64,000 nucleotides of DNA from Chryseobacterium aquifrigidense (GCF_006716485.1 NZ_VFPD01000001.1:2648008-2712007); one strand, 5' to 3'; shown: positions 16,900 through 24,981, counted from the first letter of the stretch. The notes: generated by a model from the sequence alone, not told the origin. Made by a program: numbers and translations.

Positions 16900-16907
16900 C
16901 AAAGATA
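16900..16907 (-). promoter_or_regulatory. Putative Bacteroidota -7 box for tssD
   Basis: Minus strand reads TATCTTTG, an exact match to TAnnTTTG, 53 bp upstream of the tssD start. No convincing -33 TTG is at the usual spacing, so only the -7 half is supported. Confidence 0.5.
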
Positions 16908-17118
16908 AAGTTCATGTTCTAATTTAAAAAGTTTTTAGGGCACTGTTTGAGAAATTGTAGTAGTTCTACGACATTTTAAAATTCTATACAACAAAATAAA
17001 ACAGGAATTTTAATCTAACAAATTATATTTTTTATTAAAATTTTCCTATATATTAACAAACAAAAAATCAAAACACAAAAACAGTTCACAATTAAATATT
17101 TACTGCTGATTTTAATAG

Positions 17119-17397
17119 TTAATGGTGTTTATACAGATACCCAATTATCATAATAACCAGGTTGACGACCACCAAAGCCATTAAAGTTTTACTATATTTT
17201 CTTTTTTTATCAATAAAACTTACACCAAGGATCAAAAAAAACAACAGTAAAGTATATACCGCAGGATACAGTTGAAATGCTTCTGAAAACTTTCCTTCAA
17301 ATACCAGCACGATTGCTCGCTGAGCACCGCAGCCAAGACATTCTATCCCCAGGTATTTTTTACTGGGGCAGGTAAGCATAAAATCATTGATATCCAT
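17119..17397 (-). CDS. DUF2752 membrane protein
   Basis: 92 residues. The signature CPSKKYLGIECLGCGAQRA near the N terminus (CPxxxxxGIxCxGCGxxRA) is typical of DUF2752, followed by two hydrophobic spans (~42-60 and ~70-88). The Cys pairs may be structural or bind metal; function is not known. It lies 30 bp downstream of the OYE-family gene on the same strand and may be co-transcribed. Confidence 0.88.
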   Translation of the reverse strand: MDINDFMLTCPSKKYLGIECLGCGAQRAIVLVFEGKFSEAFQLYPAVYTLLLFFLILGVSFIDKKRKYSKTLMALVVVNLVIMIIGYLYKHH

Positions 17398-17427
17398 TTC
17401 TGCTGTTTTACAGATTATTTGTGGTCA

Positions 17428-18480
17428 TTAAGTAGAGATTTTGGCTCTGGTATACTGATGCGGAAAAAAGCAGTCTTCTTTCATTTCAAAAGATCCCTGA
17501 ACAGCAATATAAGGATTTCTCAGGATTTCTCTTGCTACAAAGATAAGATCAGCATCACCTTTCTGAAGGATTTCCTCAGCCTGTTCTATTTTGGTAATCA
17601 AACCTACCGCTCCCGTTTTCACTTCCGCTTCATTTCTTACCTGCGAAGAAAAAGGAACCTGATAACCTTCGAAAACCGGAATTTTAGCTCCATGAATATT
17701 TCCACCACTGGATACATCGACTAGGTCTACGGCATGCTCTTTTAAAATTTTTGCCAGCGCTACACTGCTCTGAATGTCCCAGCCATTTTCAGCATATTCC
17801 GTTCCTGAAATTCTTACAAAAAGAGCTGTATTTTCGTTCAGTTCTTCATTAACAGCATCTACAATTTCGATCAGAAATCTGATTCTGTTTTCAAAACTTC
17901 CTCCATATTCATCCGTTCTGATATTGGAAAGCGGCGACAGAAACTGATGAATCAGATATCCGTGAGCACCATGAATTTCGATAATATCAAACCCGGCTTC
18001 CACTGCTTTTCTTGCTGCTTTTTTAAAATTCTGAACCTGTTCTTTTACCTCCTCTGTCGTCAATGCATGCGGAATTCTTTCTGTGGGGTGATAAGGAATA
18101 GGGCTTGGCGCCACCGTCTCCCAACCTTCCTCCACAGGAATCTGTATATTATTCCATGTTGACCCTTTCCTTCCGGCATGAGCCAGCTGGATTCCTATTT
18201 TACTTTCTGAATTTTTGTGTACAAATTCTACAATTCTCTGTAATTTCTCCGCGTGTTCATCATTCCAGATTCCCATGCAGTGATTGGTAATTCTTCCTTT
18301 GGGTTCTACTCCTGTTGCTTCTACAATCAAAAGGCCTGTACCGCCCTGCGATCTGCTTCCGTAGTGTACAAAGTGGAAGTCGTTGGCCTCCCCGTTTTCA
18401 CATGAATACATACACATAGGTGACATTACCCATCTGTTTTTCAACTCTATATTTCTAAATTTTATCGGTGTATATAACAT
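17428..18480 (-). CDS. namA: Old yellow enzyme, NADPH dehydrogenase NamA-like
   Basis: 350-residue TIM-barrel FMN oxidoreductase of the YqjM/NamA class. Seen are SPMCMYSC (Cys23 corresponds to the redox-modulating Cys26 of YqjM), QLAHAGRKGS, the substrate-binding HGAHGYLIHQF pair of His residues, and SPLSNIRTDEYGGS. The end has IFVAREILRNPY, the phosphate-binding region of FMN. These enzymes reduce activated C=C bonds of enones and nitro compounds with NADPH and often answer electrophile stress. The physiological substrate is not known. Divergent from cdd. Confidence 0.9.
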   Translation of the reverse strand: MLYTPIKFRNIELKNRWVMSPMCMYSCENGEANDFHFVHYGSRSQGGTGLLIVEATGVEPKGRITNHCMGIWNDEHAEKLQRIVEFVHKNSESKIGIQLAHAGRKGSTWNNIQIPVEEGWETVAPSPIPYHPTERIPHALTTEEVKEQVQNFKKAARKAVEAGFDIIEIHGAHGYLIHQFLSPLSNIRTDEYGGSFENRIRFLIEIVDAVNEELNENTALFVRISGTEYAENGWDIQSSVALAKILKEHAVDLVDVSSGGNIHGAKIPVFEGYQVPFSSQVRNEAEVKTGAVGLITKIEQAEEILQKGDADLIFVAREILRNPYIAVQGSFEMKEDCFFPHQYTRAKIST

Positions 18481-18580
18481 TTTTTAATCTTAAAAAATTG
18501 AACTTTTGGCCGGAAGAATAAAGTATTGCCCACTTCATTAAAAAGAACTACTTTTACCCCCCTTTTTTAGTTGACAATAT

Positions 18581-19063
18581 ATGAAAAAAGACATACAGAT
18601 CAGTTACGAATATTTTAAAAATAGCAGTGAGCTGAGCGATATAGAAAATACATTATTTGAAAGAGCCAAAGAGGCTCGTGAGAATGCTTATGCGCCCTAT
18701 TCTCAATTTTTGGTAGGCTGTTCCGTATTACTGGAAAACGGCGAAATCTATTCCGGGAACAATCAGGAGAACGCAGCTTACCCATCAGGACTTTGCGCAG
18801 AAAGAACTACTCTTTTTTGGGTAGCAGCCAATTTTCCGGATGTGCAAATAAAAAAGATCTTCGTGGTAGGAGGTCCGAAAGAGTTTCATGAGAAAAATCC
18901 TCCGATCCCACCGTGTGGAGCATGCCGCCAGAGTTTAATAGAGTATGAAACCAAACAGAATGAAAATATTGACCTTTATTTTTCAAGCATGAATGAAGAG
19001 GTTGTAAAAGTACATGCAGTGAAGGATCTTCTTCCTTTTTATTTTGATTCTACATTTTTGTAA
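18581..19063 (+). CDS. cdd: Cytidine deaminase
   Basis: 160 residues. Zinc ligands and catalytic Glu are in CAERTTLF and PCGACRQ, the pattern of the homotetrameric CDA class with Cys in place of His. The substrate pocket NAYAPYSQFLVG and NQENAAYPSG are also conserved. It deaminates cytidine and deoxycytidine to uridine forms for pyrimidine salvage. The length is slightly above the usual ~135 because of an N-terminal extension of ~25 residues. It stands alone on the plus strand. Confidence 0.93.
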   Translation: MKKDIQISYEYFKNSSELSDIENTLFERAKEARENAYAPYSQFLVGCSVLLENGEIYSGNNQENAAYPSGLCAERTTLFWVAANFPDVQIKKIFVVGGPKEFHEKNPPIPPCGACRQSLIEYETKQNENIDLYFSSMNEEVVKVHAVKDLLPFYFDSTFL

Positions 19064-19179
19064 GGAAAGTAAAAACCTGATTTTTAAACCCTGCCTTGGT
19101 TTGAAATCTTGACAGGGTGTGAAGCAAAAACTTCGCATTGATTAGTCGTAAATGAGTGTTTCAGTTAAATAATATAAGA

Positions 19180-19210
19180 AACCTAACAGGTTTTGGAAAC
19201 CTGTTAGGTT
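19180..19210. repeat. Perfect 14-bp inverted repeat, possible bidirectional terminator
   Basis: AACCTAACAGGTTT - TGG - AAACCTGTTAGGTT, a 14-3-14 perfect hairpin between the convergent cdd and barstar genes. It lacks a long T run, so it may be a dispersed palindromic element rather than only a terminator. Confidence 0.8.
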
Positions 19211-19256
19211 TGTATGGTAAAGAATAAGATTTGAATATTATAGAATAAGGATCAGC

Positions 19257-19287
19257 ATAAAAAAAGCTGTCCTATATTGAAACAGCC
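19257..19287 (-). terminator. Possible terminator of the barstar operon
   Basis: On the minus strand AGGCTGT and ACAGCT, 11 bases apart, precede a run of seven T, 9-40 bp beyond the barstar stop. The stem is short. Confidence 0.55.
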
Positions 19288-19295
19288 TTTCTTTT

Positions 19296-19607
19296 TTATT
19301 CTTCTTCAGATTCTAACTCGTCATCTTCGTCTTCATACTGCTCCAGATAGTAGCTGAAACTAAATTCTTCAACTTCTTCTTCAGCATCCTCCAGCGTTGT
19401 CAGAAGGTCTTCAAATATCTCAAGCTGATCTACAGTCATGTTGACGAATTCTAAATGGAGGGGCATTTCCAGATTACCGGTAATAGTATCGAAAAGGGCA
19501 TCAAGATTATCGCCAAAATGCTCAGGAAGTTGAACTTTCTCCTTTAGCTGGGTATAAAAATCTTCATAGTCACCTATGTCTGTAAAATCTATATATACTG
19601 TCTTCAT
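19296..19607 (-). CDS. Barstar family ribonuclease inhibitor
   Basis: 103 residues. The barstar core is plain: LPEHFGDNLDALFDTITG aligns with the barnase-contact region of Bacillus barstar, so Asp36 and Asp40 fall at barstar Asp35 and Asp39, which bind the barnase active site. The C-terminal ~25 residues are extremely acidic (Glu/Asp runs), an addition not in classical barstar. The start overlaps the stop of the archaemetzincin-like gene by 4 bp, so translation is coupled. A barnase gene lies at 20658-21161 on the same strand, so this is its likely cytoplasmic inhibitor. Confidence 0.92.
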   Translation of the reverse strand: MKTVYIDFTDIGDYEDFYTQLKEKVQLPEHFGDNLDALFDTITGNLEMPLHLEFVNMTVDQLEIFEDLLTTLEDAEEEVEEFSFSYYLEQYEDEDDELESEEE

Positions 19608-20227
19608 ATTGAATTAAATTTCCAATTTTTATTGATTAAAAAAGTTTTGCATTTTTTGCAGAAATCCGTTTCTTCATTCGTGGGATTCTTGCCTTCTGCA
19701 TCTCTCATAAAACACATTTTTTCCGGGCAATGTGGCAACCCTTGTGTATGACCAAGCTCGTGAATGGCAATTTTATAAAACTGCTCATCCCGGTTTTCTT
19801 TACTCAGTCTGAAATTTGAAGCAACGCAAGCTTTTCCTGGTCTATAGCCCAATCCCATGATTCCAAAGTCCTTTATCTTTCCTCTGGTGGCACTGATATC
19901 CTTTGAGGTCAAACCAATTACAACAAAGCCTTCTTTTGTTTTGTTATTTAAAAACTTAATAATTGAATCTGCTCTATATCGGTTTCTCTCTTTATAATAA
20001 GTATTTGCCGGAAAGTCTATCGCATTCAGAACTTTTACATTCGGGTAAATATTTTTTATTTCTTCAGCTATTTTTACTACAGTGTCCTGATTGATATCTT
20101 TAAACGGCTGTATGAGTATTGTTACGGCTGGTTTTTCTGCCTTTTCCTTTACCCCCTTCTTTTTTTCCGAACATGAATGCATCAGAAATAAGATGATGGT
20201 AAAGTACAAAAAGTTATAATTTTTCAA
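19604..20227 (-). CDS. Archaemetzincin-like zinc metalloprotease lipoprotein
   Basis: 207 residues. A lipoprotein signal (FLMHSC, Cys19) is followed by a basic linker. The C-terminal half has HELGHTQGLPHC, i.e. HExxHxxGxxHC with His156, Glu157, His160 and His166, then Cys167, Cys172, Met174 (Met-turn) and the pair Cys190/Cys193. This is the archaemetzincin fingerprint of a catalytic zinc plus a structural four-Cys zinc site. Substrates of bacterial archaemetzincins are not known. It sits between barnase and barstar genes and is coupled to barstar by a 4-bp overlap, which makes it a possible third member of that locus. Confidence 0.9.
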   Translation of the reverse strand: MKNYNFLYFTIILFLMHSCSEKKKGVKEKAEKPAVTILIQPFKDINQDTVVKIAEEIKNIYPNVKVLNAIDFPANTYYKERNRYRADSIIKFLNNKTKEGFVVIGLTSKDISATRGKIKDFGIMGLGYRPGKACVASNFRLSKENRDEQFYKIAIHELGHTQGLPHCPEKMCFMRDAEGKNPTNEETDFCKKCKTFLINKNWKFNSI

Positions 20228-20267
20228 AATTAAGATTTATAATAATTACAATGCAAATTATACATTG

Positions 20268-20656
20268 GTCATTGCGAGGAGCACTGCGACCAAGCAATCT
20301 CAAAAAACATCCATAATACTTTCAACATCTCCTGTGAGGTCTTTCCAATCAGGATTTATACTATTTATTAATCCAGTTTCTTTTGTCTCGAACCTGCTTT
20401 TATTTGTTTTTCTCTAAATATAGCCTCACCTATTTCCTGAAAGGATTCCCAATACACCAGTATATACAAATTATATCTTGAAGTAAAGCTTTGTGAATAG
20501 TATGATTCTTTATTTTGCTGAACACGTTTTGGCAGGTTTGAGGTAACTCCTGTATAAAGAACTGTGGATTTTTATTCGTCATAATGTAGACAAAACCTGC
20601 TTTCACTTGTGATTCTTTTATAGAGATTGATCCTTCACTACGTTCCTCGCAATGAC
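20268..20656. mobile_element. 389-bp element with imperfect ~32-bp terminal inverted repeats and GIY-YIG relic
   Basis: Left end GTCATTGCGAGGAGC... (20268-20299) and right end (20625-20656), whose complement begins GTCATTGCGAGGAAC, form an imperfect inverted repeat. The inside encodes only a broken GIY-YIG gene. The right end stops one base before the barnase stop codon, and the left end is 40 bp upstream of the archaemetzincin start. The GTCATTGCGAGGA sequence type is a common dispersed bacterial repeat. No target duplication was determined. Confidence 0.75.
20368..20606 (-). pseudogene. Frameshifted GIY-YIG endonuclease relic
   Basis: Minus-strand translation gives KAGFVYIMTNKNP, then after a one-base deletion near 20565 the frame continues as TVLYTGVTSNLPKRV, through LYILVYWESFQEIGEAI and REKQIKAGSRQKKLD to a TAA at 20368-20370. 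This is the familiar small UvrC-like GIY-YIG nuclease of Bacteroidota (about 80-100 residues) with Tyr/Tyr motifs split by the frameshift. A GTG at 20606 may be the old start. It lies inside an inverted-repeat element and is probably inactive. Confidence 0.82.
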
Positions 20657-20657
20657 A

Positions 20658-21161
20658 TTACTGTTTTTCAAAACTTTTATAATGGTTTTTGGTAAGATAC
20701 ACATCACCGTTCCGGGTATAGATGATACGGTCTGCATTTCTTCCGCCGCAATGATAGTTTACATCGGCTTCAAAATACTTTTCTCCATTCGGTAAACGTC
20801 TTTCTCTGTTTCCGAAATGATCTCCACCAATCGCTTTTCCGGGAAGTACATCACAAAGATTTCCTTTGGAAGGACTCCAGCCCTGTTTTCTGGCTTCATT
20901 TTTAGTGATATAATAATCTGGCAGCTTATGATTTTTTTTCACATAGCTGATCACCGTTTTTTCTTCTGTAAGTTGATCTATAGAAACCTGGGCAGAGGAA
21001 TTTCCATCCGAAGAAGTACTTCCATAGCTCACTGTTTCTTTTTTTGCAGAACCTGACTGATCTTTTTTATCTTCAATAAAGTTCCTGTAGACATACATCA
21101 CAGACATTCCAAAGAGAAGTCCCAGACATATAAAAAATACAGATCTTATTTTTCCGTTCAT
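20658..21161 (-). CDS. Membrane-anchored barnase family ribonuclease
   Basis: 167 residues. One hydrophobic helix (residues ~7-25) is followed by a Ser/Lys-rich linker (to ~57) and a complete barnase domain (~60-167). Conserved barnase landmarks are LPDYYITKNEA, SKGNLCDVLPGKAIGGD and ADRIIY. The catalytic set aligns fully: Lys87 (barnase Lys27), Glu131 (Glu73), Arg145 (Arg87), His160 (His102). Classical barnase is secreted; here an uncleaved signal anchor, or a signal peptide, places the RNase outside the cytoplasm. It starts 26 bp after nadE. The barstar homologue is ~1 kb downstream, beyond a mobile element and a metalloprotease gene. Biological target is inferred. Confidence 0.93.
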   Translation of the reverse strand: MNGKIRSVFFICLGLLFGMSVMYVYRNFIEDKKDQSGSAKKETVSYGSTSSDGNSSAQVSIDQLTEEKTVISYVKKNHKLPDYYITKNEARKQGWSPSKGNLCDVLPGKAIGGDHFGNRERRLPNGEKYFEADVNYHCGGRNADRIIYTRNGDVYLTKNHYKSFEKQ

Positions 21162-21187
21162 ACCTGTTATTTATTGTAATGCTATTT

Positions 21188-21979
21188 CTATGCTCGCCAT
21201 TCTTCAGGAATATCGCAAACCGGAATAGGATCCATTTTATGTTTCGCAGCCTTATGCATTCTGTCGAAGATCTGGAAAACTTCTTTATCTCTGCCTTCGT
21301 AATCATCAGCCGTTTTCGTTCCGTATTCTTTCTGGATTTTCTCCAGTTCCGGATACGTAGCACCAATCTGCTGTTCATCTGTTCTGTCCACATCCCAAAG
21401 TCCATCAGTAGGAATTGCTTCCTGGATACTTTTGATCAGATTTAGTCCTCTGGCCAATTCATACACTTCAGTTTTATAAAGATCAGCAATTGGAGAAACA
21501 TCTACTCCACCATCACCATACTTTGTATAAAAGCCGATTCCGAAATCTTCCACTTTATTTCCTGTTCCACAAACCAGAAGTCCGTTCAGCTGTCCATAAT
21601 AATACAGAGTAAGCATTCTAAGGCGTGCTCTTGTGTTGGCAAAAGCAAGTTTCTCATTAGGGTACAGATCGTCTTTTACATCGAATGTTTTATAAAGCTC
21701 CTCAAAGGCAGGTGTCAGATCAACTGACATTGTTTCCACGTTAGGAAATCTTGATTTAAGATCATTCATATGATCCTGTGCACGACCTACCTGATCGGCT
21801 TTCTGACGGATCGGCATTTCGATCAGTAATGTTTTCAAACCGGTCATTGCTGCCAGTGTAGAAACCACTCCGGAATCTACTCCTCCGGAAACTCCGATTA
21901 CATATCCGTTTACTCTTGCTTTTGTAGCATAATCTTTTAACCAGCTTACAATGTGATCTATCACTTTCTGTGTCTGCAT
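21188..21979 (-). CDS. nadE: NAD+ synthase (NH3-dependent type)
   Basis: 263 residues with the PP-loop ATP pyrophosphatase motif SGGVDSG (residues 31-37), GTGNKVEDFGIGFYTKYGDGGVD (NAD-synthase specific) and a C-terminal segment rich in Lys/His. It amidates nicotinic acid adenine dinucleotide to NAD+ at the end of the NAD pathway. No glutaminase domain is attached, so ammonia is the direct donor. In Flavobacteriia nadE is often near gldB/gldC, as here, although other genes intervene. A barnase gene follows it on the same strand. Confidence 0.95.
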   Translation of the reverse strand: MQTQKVIDHIVSWLKDYATKARVNGYVIGVSGGVDSGVVSTLAAMTGLKTLLIEMPIRQKADQVGRAQDHMNDLKSRFPNVETMSVDLTPAFEELYKTFDVKDDLYPNEKLAFANTRARLRMLTLYYYGQLNGLLVCGTGNKVEDFGIGFYTKYGDGGVDVSPIADLYKTEVYELARGLNLIKSIQEAIPTDGLWDVDRTDEQQIGATYPELEKIQKEYGTKTADDYEGRDKEVFQIFDRMHKAAKHKMDPIPVCDIPEEWRA

Positions 21980-21999
21980 CGTTTATATTTTAGATTTAA

Positions 22000-22737
22000 T
22001 TATTTTTTATCTCTTGCCGGAGGTGGCGGAAGAGAATCTTGTATTCTTGTATCAGGATCTACGTTAACTATTTCTCCTTTAAAATCTTTTGGCTTTATAA
22101 TATCTGCTTTTTTTAGTTCATTTCCATAAGTTACTACAGAAACCAAGTCGGAATTTTTAGAAATATCTAATTTTCTAATATGGTTTCCTTCCACTGTAAG
22201 CCATTTCAATTTCGGTAGATTTTGGACATCTAATTTCTTCAAATTATTGTTCCCAATATGAAGTGTTTCTAATTTTTTGAGATGATCTACATTTATTTCA
22301 GAAATATTATTATCAGAAACGTTCAGATAATCAACTTCTGGGCAGTCCTTTACAGATATACTTTTCAGTTTATTACTATTGATATCGATACTGTAAAGGT
22401 GAGGTATATTTTCGACTTCAAATATAGTTAAATCACAATTTCCGCAATGAATTATTGCTAAGGTCGGATGATTTTTTATGATAAGATTTTTTATAGGGAA
22501 GTCTCCCAAAATTAACTTTCTTGCCCTAAACAAGTACACATCTTCGTAGGATTCAATTTGGATTCCTTGAAGATTGATTGTCGTTACAGATGCATATTCA
22601 TTTTCATCTATTATACCATTTTTGTTAGTATCATACCTACTCAATATTACCTTTTCAAAAGTTTTATCCTTAAATTGAATTTTTTGGGAGAAAATAATTA
22701 ATGGACAAAATATTGTTAATGATAAAAATTTATTCAT
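22000..22737 (-). CDS. EF-hand and leucine-rich-repeat secreted protein
   Basis: 245 residues with a signal peptide (~1-17). An EF-hand-like loop follows: DTNKNGIIDENE, fitting D-x-N-x-N-G-x-I-x-x-x-E. Residues ~70-215 are leucine-rich repeats of the bacterial type (L-x-x-L-x-I/V-x-x-N spacing; e.g. LKKLETLHIGNNNLKKLDV). The C terminus is a Pro-rich tail. It is a paralogue of the protein at 23277-23909 and lies 2 bp downstream of the intervening acetyltransferase gene. Such proteins may bind ligands or surfaces; no enzyme activity seen. Confidence 0.85.
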   Translation of the reverse strand: MNKFLSLTIFCPLIIFSQKIQFKDKTFEKVILSRYDTNKNGIIDENEYASVTTINLQGIQIESYEDVYLFRARKLILGDFPIKNLIIKNHPTLAIIHCGNCDLTIFEVENIPHLYSIDINSNKLKSISVKDCPEVDYLNVSDNNISEINVDHLKKLETLHIGNNNLKKLDVQNLPKLKWLTVEGNHIRKLDISKNSDLVSVVTYGNELKKADIIKPKDFKGEIVNVDPDTRIQDSLPPPPARDKK

Positions 22738-22739
22738 AG

Positions 22740-23264
22740 TCAGTTATAATTTTCACGTTTCAGTTCATACCAGAAGCAAATTCCGTCCGGTTCTTCAAAC
22801 TCTCCGGTTTTTTCAAAGCCTAATTTTCTTAAAATATGGTTGGAAGCGTCATGTTCAGAATGAGCATAAGCATAAATAACGTCTGCATTCAGGTCATTAA
22901 AGCCATAGTTTAGAGAAGCTATTCCGGATTCTACAGCGTATCCTTTTCCCCAGCATTCAGGCAGGAAACGATATCCAAGTTCCAGTACATTTTTGTATCC
23001 ATTGGTTTCATAAGTCAGTAATTTTAATCCGCTCCATCCTATCAGAAGTCCGCTTTCTTTTTCTACCACTCCAAGTCTTCCTACCCCATTCTCCTCATAC
23101 TGTTTCTGAATCATGCTGATCACTTTTTTTGATTCATTGACGTCCGTCAAAACCGGCACACCAATATATTTCATGACTTCAGGATTGGAGTCCAGCAGAA
23201 ATATGCGTTCAAAATCTTCATCTTCAAGTTTTCTTAAAATCAGTCGCTCTGTTTCTATTTTCAT
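22740..23264 (-). CDS. GNAT family N-acetyltransferase (RimJ-like)
   Basis: 174 residues from ATG at 23264 (an ATG two codons upstream is possible). ETERLILRKLEDEDFERIF at the start and LGYRFLPECWGKGYAVE (the acetyl-CoA pyrophosphate loop region) identify the RimJ/RimL-like GNAT fold; the end has HNASNHILRKLGFEKTG-type text for beta-strand 5/helix 4. These enzymes acetylate protein N termini or small molecules. It is placed between two EF-hand/LRR genes with 2-12 bp spacing, so all three are probably one transcript. Confidence 0.9.
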   Translation of the reverse strand: MKIETERLILRKLEDEDFERIFLLDSNPEVMKYIGVPVLTDVNESKKVISMIQKQYEENGVGRLGVVEKESGLLIGWSGLKLLTYETNGYKNVLELGYRFLPECWGKGYAVESGIASLNYGFNDLNADVIYAYAHSEHDASNHILRKLGFEKTGEFEEPDGICFWYELKRENYN

Positions 23265-23276
23265 AATCATTAGTTT

Positions 23277-23909
23277 TTATTCTTCAGCACCAAAAATAGT
23301 AACTTCTGTTTTTGTGCCTTTCTTTATATCTGTTTCTCTTATCTTATTTCCCATGATATTAAGGGTTTGTAAGTCCGGATTACCGGAAATATCAATTTTC
23401 TGAAGGTTGTTATGTTCTAAGTTCAGTTTTCTTAAGACTTTAAACGGAGTCAGATCAATTGTTTTTAATCGATTTAAAGATAATGTTAATTGATTAATTT
23501 TTGGAATCCCTGTCAATGAAATACTTTCCAACAGATTATTATCCAGATATAATGAGGTTAAATTTTTCAGATTTACAGCTTTAAATGAAGAAATTTTGCA
23601 TCCTGTACATGAAAATAATTCCAGCTGATCCAGATTGCTTATCACCACATTAGAAATCACATTATCATCAATGACAATCATTTTTACATTTTTAAAAAAT
23701 TGCAAATCTTCTGCAGAGGTAATTCCTTTCTGAACAAGGAACAGATTCATAACCATCCCGGCTTCCGGGGATTCAATCATTCCGTTTTTGTTCATATCAA
23801 AATTTTCCAGTACAGCTTTTTCAAAGTTTTTGTCTTTAAATTCAAGCTTTTGCCCATAGAAAAAAGAAAGCCCTGAAATAAAGCAAAGGGTTGTAAATAT
23901 TTTAATTTT
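23277..23909 (-). CDS. EF-hand and leucine-rich-repeat secreted protein (paralogue)
   Basis: About 210 residues depending on which of two adjacent Met codons starts it. A signal peptide (to ~20) is followed by an EF-hand-like loop DMNKNGMIESPE and leucine-rich repeats (~60-195; for example LTSLYLDNNLLESISLTG). It shares signal, EF-loop and repeat architecture with the product of 22000-22737, so the two arose by duplication, with an acetyltransferase gene now between them. Divergent from gldB with about 60 bp between. Confidence 0.84.
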   Translation of the reverse strand, partial: KIKIFTTLCFISGLSFFYGQKLEFKDKNFEKAVLENFDMNKNGMIESPEAGMVMNLFLVQKGITSAEDLQFFKNVKMIVIDDNVISNVVISNLDQLELFSCTGCKISSFKAVNLKNLTSLYLDNNLLESISLTGIPKINQLTLSLNRLKTIDLTPFKVLRKLNLEHNNLQKIDISGNPDLQTLNIMGNKIRETDIKKGTKTEVTIFGAEE

Positions 23910-23935
23910 CATCATGAATTGTGTATTTAATCCTT

Positions 23936-23943
23936 ATTTTTGT
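23936..23943 (+). promoter_or_regulatory. Putative -7 box for gldB
   Basis: TATTTTTG fits TAnnTTTG and ends 24 bp before the gldB ATG. A TTG lies only 13 bp upstream, shorter than the usual spacer, so the -33 part is doubtful. Confidence 0.4.
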
Positions 23944-23967
23944 AAACTTAAATTCCATGTAAAAATA

Positions 23968-24951
23968 ATGAAGATTTTTAGATATATTGCGCTTTCTTCT
24001 CTTTTAGCTGCCGGACTTATTTCCTGCAAAAAAGAACCTGAAAATCAATGGAAGGTAGAAGTCAAACAAACTGCCGAAAAAGTTGACATCACAGATATTT
24101 CCAAAGAATTTTACAATCCGAATGTTCCTCTGGATCAGTTTAAGGCTCAATTTCCATGGTTTCAGGGAAGTGTTTCTGATGCCGATTTTGGCAAAAGAAG
24201 AGCGGATGCTGAAGAGATAAAAATCTACAAGGAAGCTATCGGAAAAATAGATCAGGCAAAACTGCAAAGTGAACTTCAGAGTTTGTTTTCACATATCAAA
24301 TATTATTTTCCACAGTTTAAAAATCCAAAAGTATATCTGTTCTCATCTGCTCTGCAAATGGTCCAGGATCCCATATTTTATGATGAGAAAGGGAACCTTT
24401 TATTTATAGATGTTACCGGTTTTATGGGCGATGGAAATGCAAATTATAAAGGACTGGAGCTATATTTTCAAAAATCGATGAACCCGCAGAATATTGTTCC
24501 GAAGGTATCACAGCTTTTTGCTGAAAATATTGTCACAGAATCTCCTGACCATCAGAAATTCATTGATCAGATTATTCTGAACGGAAAAGTAATGATTCTT
24601 CAGGATGCTTTTCTTCCAGATACACCTGATTATCTGAAAATGAATTATACTCAAAAGCAGTATGAATGGGCAACAAGCAATGAAGCCAATATCTGGAATT
24701 ATTTTGTAGAAAGTAATCTGATCTTCGGAGATGATCCAAGGCTGGGGGAACGCTTTATTTCACCCGGACCATTCTCGAAATTTTATACAGAAATTGACAA
24801 TGAATCGTCACCACAAATCGGAATTTTTACAGGATGGCAGATCTGTAAGGCATATCTTAAGGAAAAACCTGAAACAAAGTTGACGGAATTCCTGAAAATG
24901 GATGCTACCACAATTTTTAACCAATCCGGTTATAAACCGAAACTTAAATAA
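23968..24951 (+). CDS. gldB: Gliding motility lipoprotein GldB
   Basis: 327 residues. The start at 23968 is chosen since it begins the lipoprotein signal (ALSSLLAAGLISC, Cys near 20); an upstream TTG/ATG frame extension lacks a signal. The body carries GldB features: FPWFQGSVSD, IKYYFPQF, and IFTGWQICKAYL near the C terminus. GldB is an outer-envelope lipoprotein required for gliding and for stability of the T9SS-linked motor in Flavobacterium; non-gliding relatives keep it. It is followed by gldC in 30 bp. Confidence 0.95.
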   Translation: MKIFRYIALSSLLAAGLISCKKEPENQWKVEVKQTAEKVDITDISKEFYNPNVPLDQFKAQFPWFQGSVSDADFGKRRADAEEIKIYKEAIGKIDQAKLQSELQSLFSHIKYYFPQFKNPKVYLFSSALQMVQDPIFYDEKGNLLFIDVTGFMGDGNANYKGLELYFQKSMNPQNIVPKVSQLFAENIVTESPDHQKFIDQIILNGKVMILQDAFLPDTPDYLKMNYTQKQYEWATSNEANIWNYFVESNLIFGDDPRLGERFISPGPFSKFYTEIDNESSPQIGIFTGWQICKAYLKEKPETKLTEFLKMDATTIFNQSGYKPKLK

Positions 24952-24981
24952 GAAAATTTAGAATTTAGAAAAAATAGAAAA

